From Clostridia bacterium (GTDB taxonomy: Bacteria; Bacillota; Clostridia; Christensenellales; Borkfalkiaceae), in the NCBI GenBank assembly GCA_900770685.1, contig CAAGLC010000114.1:1-7048 (forward strand): DNA of 7,048 nucleotides, given 5' to 3'. Below are positions 5,702-7,048 of the stretch, piece after piece (positions within the stretch are counted from its first letter, which is position 1; every line of letters starts with the position of its first letter). The translations under genes were made by a program, and so were the position numbers. The notes under the pieces are model-generated. The model had not been told where the DNA came from. It saw nothing but the letters and a program-made list of their open reading frames with translations, and did no database searches.

Positions 5702-5995
5702 CTATTTAGATTTACGGACCTTGGTCTTTGCTGGTGAAAGTTTAGTGGGCTTCGGCAATACGCCTTCGTTAATTAAAATGTTTCTTACGGTGTCGGTGGG
5801 TTGTACGCCCTTTGCAAGCCAATCTTTTGCCTTGTCCTTATCGATTACTACTTCTGCAGGTTGCTTGATTGGATTGTAGTGTCCTACTTTGTCGATATAC
5901 GCTCCATCTCTTGCATTTCTGCTGTCCGTAATTACGATTCTGTAGAAAGGTGATTTCTTATCGCCCATTCTGGTTAATCTCATTTTTACTGCCAT
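5702..5995 (-). CDS. rpsP: 30S ribosomal protein S16
   Basis: 97 residues, within the family range of about 80-100. S16 binds the 5' domain of 16S rRNA and is needed for 30S assembly. The N-terminal half matches the consensus closely: VKMRLTRMGDKKSPFYRIV (3-21), DSRNARDGAYIDKVGHYNP (24-42). The middle contains the usual DWLAKGVQPTDTVRNIL (58-74), and the tail is lysine-rich (PTKLSPAKTKVRKSK). The ATG has AAAAGGAG at 6012-6005, 9 bases upstream, overlapping the end of ffh. It lies 18 bases after ffh and 25 before khpA, so it is part of the ffh transcript. Confidence 0.98.
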   Translation of the reverse strand: MAVKMRLTRMGDKKSPFYRIVITDSRNARDGAYIDKVGHYNPIKQPAEVVIDKDKAKDWLAKGVQPTDTVRNILINEGVLPKPTKLSPAKTKVRKSK

Positions 5996-6013
5996 TGTTG
6001 TTTTCTCCTTTTA

Positions 6014-7048
6014 TTAAAATCTAAATAATTTATTATTTTTCATTTGTTTCATCATTAATTTGGTTTGCTCGAACTGTTTAAGTACTCTGTTTACTTCTTG
6101 AACACTCGTTCCACTTCCCTTAGCAATCCTTATTTTTCTTGACGAATTGATTATTTGCGGATTTAGCCTTTCCTTCTTCGTCATAGACTGGATAACCGCT
6201 TTCATGGTTACCATCTTCTTTTCGTCTATATCTTCTTCCCGAATTTTTATCTTCGTTCCCATACCCGGAAGCATTGATAAAACGTCCTTTAGTCCGCCCA
6301 TTTTATTCATGGCTTCAAACTGAACCAAAAAATCGTCAAGCGTGAAGGAGTTTTCACGGAATTTCTTCTCTAACTTCTTTGCTTCGTCTTCAGTTATCGC
6401 ATCTTGCGCCTTCTCGATTAAGGTCAATACGTCGCCCATACCGAGTATTCGGTTTGCCATACGGTCGGGGTAAAACGGCTCTAAATCTCCTAGTTTTTCG
6501 CCCACCGAACAGAATTTTATCGGTTTTCCCGTTACGGCTTTCATTGATAGCGTTGCTCCGCCTCTCGTATCACCGTCGAGTTTAGTTAAAACTAAGCCCG
6601 TTACTTCTAAACGCTTATTAAAGGTATCGGCTACGTTTACGGCTACTTGTCCGGTCATTGAATCGACTACTAATAATATTTCAGACGGGTTAACTTCCTG
6701 TTTGATTTTTTCAAGTTCTTTCATCAACTCTTCGTCAATTTGAAGTCTTCCCGCAGTATCGATAATTACCGTGTCAAATCCGTACGATTTTGCGTATTGA
6801 ACACCTTCTTTGGCTATTTTAACCGGATTGCCTTGCCCTTTTTCAAACACCGTGCATCCCGCTTTTTCACCAACTACTTTTAGTTGGTTTATTGCCGCCG
6901 GTCTATACACGTCGCAAGCGACTAACAACGGTTTTCTTCCTTGCTTTTTTAGTAAAGTTCCGAGTTTTCCAACTAGCGTCGTTTTTCCAGCGCCTTGAAG
7001 ACCCGCCATCATCATAACCGACGGAGAACCTTGGAAATTCAATTTTGA
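6014..7048 (-). CDS. ffh: signal recognition particle GTPase Ffh (5' end cut by window edge)
   Basis: The last 344 residues of a protein of about 450; the frame is open to the window edge, and the N domain and true start are missing. Ffh with 4.5S RNA binds signal sequences emerging from ribosomes and delivers them to FtsY at the membrane. In fragment numbering the G domain shows GLQGAGKT at 16-23, DVYRPAA at 46-52, DTAGR at 97-101, TKLDGDTRGGATLS at 155-168 and GEKLGDLEPF at 183-192. The M domain has MNKMGGLKDVLSMLPGMG (about 247-264) and SRKIRIAKGSGTSVQEVN (about 303-320), which binds 4.5S RNA, and a methionine-rich end (MMKQM). An in-frame TTG at 7042 is an internal leucine codon, not a start. 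Confidence 0.97.
   Translation of the reverse strand, partial: SKLNFQGSPSVMMMAGLQGAGKTTLVGKLGTLLKKQGRKPLLVACDVYRPAAINQLKVVGEKAGCTVFEKGQGNPVKIAKEGVQYAKSYGFDTVIIDTAGRLQIDEELMKELEKIKQEVNPSEILLVVDSMTGQVAVNVADTFNKRLEVTGLVLTKLDGDTRGGATLSMKAVTGKPIKFCSVGEKLGDLEPFYPDRMANRILGMGDVLTLIEKAQDAITEDEAKKLEKKFRENSFTLDDFLVQFEAMNKMGGLKDVLSMLPGMGTKIKIREEDIDEKKMVTMKAVIQSMTKKERLNPQIINSSRKIRIAKGSGTSVQEVNRVLKQFEQTKLMMKQMKNNKLFRF

Noticed and set aside
7040..7042. TTG as the start of ffh
   Set aside because: It lies just before the Walker A motif; a start here would delete the N domain. The frame continues to the window edge, so the gene is simply cut.

Overview
The window is a compact, AT-rich stretch of bacterial chromosome in which every supported gene is on the minus strand, so transcription runs from high to low coordinates. 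The gene set and order (ffh, rpsP, khpA, rimM, trmD, rbgA, rnhB, yraN, rplS, comM, dprA) is the conserved ffh/rpsP/trmD neighbourhood. The presence of rbgA, the strong AGGAGG-like ribosome binding sites and the AT-rich bases suggest a low-GC Firmicute, most likely an uncultured Clostridia-like lineage. This placement is inferred from gene content and sequence style; no 16S or lineage marker is present.

Region 1 (7048-2489) is a tight run of eight genes that probably form one transcript. It starts with ffh (5' end cut by the window edge), then rpsP, khpA, rimM, trmD, rbgA, rnhB and yraN. The genes are separated by at most 29 bases or overlap (rimM/trmD by 11, rbgA/rnhB as TAATG, rnhB/yraN by 76). 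Their themes are protein targeting (Ffh), small-subunit assembly (S16, RimM), large-subunit assembly (RbgA), tRNA m1G37 methylation (TrmD), RNA binding (KhpA) and nucleic-acid maintenance (RNase HII, YraN).

Region 2 (2488-2000) holds rplS, which looks like its own transcription unit: a candidate sigma-A promoter ending next to the yraN stop, a short leader with a possible hairpin, a good ribosome binding site, and a strong intrinsic terminator 7 bases after the stop codon. In Bacillus subtilis rplS lies between trmD and rbgA; here it has been moved to the end of the cluster.

Region 3 (1999-1) is a second unit with a near-consensus promoter (TTTACA, 17 bases, TATAAT), a possible 21-codon leader reading frame, comM and the start of dprA, which runs off the left edge. 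ComM and DprA are both DNA-uptake and recombination proteins. No stretch longer than 300 bases lacks a gene; the longest gap is the 183 bases between comM and rplS.

This is an ordinary housekeeping region. I see no mobile element, CRISPR array, phage gene or undescribed system. The points worth a second look are small: the promoter repeat and leader frame before comM, the hairpin at the khpA stop, the L19 leader, a conservative change at the TrmD catalytic position, and the relocation of rplS.
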